The position numbers and the translations under genes were made by a program. The notes beneath the pieces are model-generated. The model had not been told where the DNA came from, made no database searches, and saw nothing but the letters and a program-made list of their open reading frames with translations. Below are positions 62,416 to 64,000 of a stretch of DNA of 64,000 nucleotides, in pieces. Numbering within the stretch: position 1 is the first letter of the stretch; each line of letters begins with the position of its first letter. Source of the DNA: Methylobacterium sp. AMS5 (GTDB taxonomy: Bacteria > Pseudomonadota > Alphaproteobacteria > Rhizobiales > Beijerinckiaceae); contig NZ_CP006992.1 of NCBI RefSeq assembly GCF_001542815.1, forward strand, positions 4,531,501 through 4,595,500, in the 5' to 3' direction.

Positions 62416-64000
62416 TCACCGCCGCCCGAACAGCCGCTCGATATCGGCGAGTCCGAGGGTCACGAAGGTCGGGCGGCCGTGGTTGCACGAGCCGGAGAGC
62501 GGCGTCGCCTCCATCTCGCGCAGCAGGGCGTTCATCTCCTCGGGCTTGAGGCGGCGACCGGCGCGGATCGAGCCGTGGCAGCTCATGCGCGAGAGGATCG
62601 CGTCGAGGCGCCGGCTCACCGGATCGGGATCGCCCGCGCCGGCCGGGCCGCCCTCCTCGACGCCGCTGGCCGCCAGCGCGTCGAGCACGTCGAGCACGAG
62701 CCCCTTCACCGATCCGCCCGCCAGCGCCGACGGCACGGAGCGCACCAGCACGGCGCCGGGGCCGAACGCCTCCAGGGTGAGGCCCAGCCGCTCCAGATCG
62801 GGCGCGGCCTCGACGAGGCGGTCGGCTTCCTCGGGCGCCATCTCGACCACGTCGGGGATCAAAAGCCCCTGGGCGAGTACGCCGCCGCCGGCCCGCTCGC
62901 GCTTCAGCCGCTCGTAGACGAGGCGCTCATGGGCGGCATGCTGATCGACCAGCACGATGCCGTCGCGGGTCTGAGCGACGATGTAGGTCTCGTGGATCTG
63001 CGCGCGGGCCGCACCCAGCGGATGGGTCTCGGGATGGGCCTCGGCTTCCGAGATCGCCTCCGCGGGCCGCAGGTCGGCGCCCGGCGGGGCAAGGTCGGCG
63101 GAGAACAAAGCCTGCGGCGTCTCGGCAAAGCCCGGATCGTCTTCGGTGAAGGCCGGGCGCGGCGCCGGGCGGTAGCCCGCGGGCGCGGCTACCGAGGGGC
63201 CGGAGAACAGGCGGCTCGCCGGGCGGGGGTTCAGGGCGCTCGCGGCGGAGGCGCCCGAATGCGCGGCGAACCGGCCCGCACCTGCCGTCATCGGCGGGGC
63301 GCTCCCCATGCCGGCGCCGGCCCGCAGCGCGTCGAGGGCGGCCTGGCTGCCCGTGCTGGAAGACCGCGCCCCGGCTCGGCGCAATGCCTCGTGGATCGCG
63401 CTGACGATCAGCGCCCGCACCAGTCCCGGCTCGCGGAAGCGCAGCTCGGTCTTGGCCGGATGCACGTTCACATCGACGAGGGCGGGATCGCAGGTGAGAT
63501 GGAGCGCGAGCACCGGGTGGCGGTCGGAGCTCATGGTGTCGGCATAAGCCCCGCGCACGGCCCCGAGCAGGAGCCGGTCGCGCACCGGGCGCCCGTTCAC
63601 GACGAAGTGGATGTGGCTCGCCGCCCCGCGGTGGAAGGTCGGCAGGCCGACATGGCCCTGGAGCGCGAAGCCCTCGCGGGCCATGTCGACGGGCACGGCA
63701 TTGCCGGGGAAATCGGGGCCGAGCACGGCCCCGAGCCGGCGTAGCAGCGCCGCCGGGCCCGGCTCGCTCTCGGCGGGAAACACGGTCGGGCTGCCGCTCT
63801 CGGTCCGCAGGGTGAAGCGGATCTGCGGCTGCGCCACCGCGAGCCGGCGCAGGATTTCGGAGACGGCGGCCGTTTCGGCCCGGTCGGTCTTCAGGAATTT
63901 CAGCCGGGCCGGGGTCGCGGCGAAAAGCTCGGTGACCTCGATGCGGGTGCCGCGGGAGGCGGGCGCCGGGCGCACCGGGCCCTTGGCGCCGGAATCGAGG
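62416..64000 (-). CDS. mutL: DNA mismatch repair protein MutL (N-terminus beyond the right edge)
   Basis: 528 codons are inside the window; the ATPase N-terminus continues beyond 64000. The GHKL/S5 part shows ATPARLKFLK and HVGLPTFHRG, then VNVHPAKTELRF. The C-terminal dimerisation domain has DQHAAHERLVYE, the metal-binding endonuclease motif DQHA(x)2E(x)4E, and GSCNHGRPTF plus SCHGSIRAGR, also zinc-linked sites. MutL with this endonuclease motif nicks the new strand in methyl-independent mismatch repair. The stop is at 62416. A long Ala/Pro-rich linker separates the two halves. Confidence 0.95.
   Translation of the reverse strand, partial: LDSGAKGPVRPAPASRGTRIEVTELFAATPARLKFLKTDRAETAAVSEILRRLAVAQPQIRFTLRTESGSPTVFPAESEPGPAALLRRLGAVLGPDFPGNAVPVDMAREGFALQGHVGLPTFHRGAASHIHFVVNGRPVRDRLLLGAVRGAYADTMSSDRHPVLALHLTCDPALVDVNVHPAKTELRFREPGLVRALIVSAIHEALRRAGARSSSTGSQAALDALRAGAGMGSAPPMTAGAGRFAAHSGASAASALNPRPASRLFSGPSVAAPAGYRPAPRPAFTEDDPGFAETPQALFSADLAPPGADLRPAEAISEAEAHPETHPLGAARAQIHETYIVAQTRDGIVLVDQHAAHERLVYERLKRERAGGGVLAQGLLIPDVVEMAPEEADRLVEAAPDLERLGLTLEAFGPGAVLVRSVPSALAGGSVKGLVLDVLDALAASGVEEGGPAGAGDPDPVSRRLDAILSRMSCHGSIRAGRRLKPEEMNALLREMEATPLSGSCNHGRPTFVTLGLADIERLFGRR

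Noticed and set aside
62359-63744. A 461-codon plus-strand frame opposite mutL
   Set aside because: It is antisense to mutL, has His/Arg/Gly-rich composition and no domain.

Overview
The window is a 64 kb stretch of high-GC alphaproteobacterial chromosome, most likely from the Methylobacterium/Methylorubrum group. The sequence supports this with two copies of a 29-residue PqqA precursor, an alphaproteobacterial order serS-surE-pcm-nlpD next to yajC-secD-secF, a rhizobial-type LdtR regulator with a DUF6163 partner, a PHA depolymerase, an ECF41 sigma factor and a ROSE-type thermometer in front of a small heat-shock gene. I see no prophage, insertion sequence, CRISPR array, rRNA or replication origin. 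One tRNA gene (Leu, anticodon GAG) is present. The species assignment is inference.

Layout. 0-10 kb holds carbon metabolism and isolated genes: a large FAD-linked oxidase cut by the left edge, phaZ, an aldehyde dehydrogenase, a Hint-domain protein, an almost gene-free kilobase, tRNA-Leu, an orphan FliN-like gene, lipB and a glycosyltransferase. 10-20 kb is rich in signalling: an AI-2E-type membrane protein with an extra soluble domain, a single-domain response regulator, a pentapeptide-repeat protein fused to a pore-like membrane module, a PAS/PAS hybrid kinase with two receivers, a MocR regulator divergent from a DMT transporter, and a LuxR-type response regulator. 20-25 kb has a GNAT enzyme, DUF983, a lactate permease and a manganese catalase.

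24.6-36 kb is the conserved core. On the minus strand lies yajC-secD-secF followed by two genes whose eukaryotic homologues are complex I assembly factors (NDUFAF3-like and NDUFAF6-like). Further upstream on the same strand are serS-surE-pcm-nlpD. A DUF815 ATPase separates the two blocks. serS carries an AT-rich in-frame insertion of about 50 codons. Next come the tandem pqqA genes, ldtR, DUF6163 and a 3-hydroxyisobutyryl-CoA hydrolase-type gene. 39-49 kb holds hemB-hypothetical-RDD-bpt, an acetyltransferase, a zinc metallopeptidase, a uracil-DNA glycosylase, ETF-ubiquinone oxidoreductase, a P1 peptidase overlapping rarD, and an Rmf-like gene. 49-64 kb holds metC, a flavoprotein/ECF41 sigma module with its own candidate promoter, a large PAS hybrid kinase, a two-domain glycosyltransferase, a cupin, a second pcm, an Hsp20 gene behind a ROSE element, and a mutL cut by the right edge.

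The most notable observations are the serS insertion, the tandem pqqA genes without biosynthetic genes beside them, the Sec/complex-I-assembly neighbourhood, the degenerate channel-like module on the pentapeptide protein, the self-contained ECF41 unit, and three copies of a dispersed palindromic intergenic repeat. Starts were chosen by Shine-Dalgarno spacing and family alignment from memory. No database search was possible.
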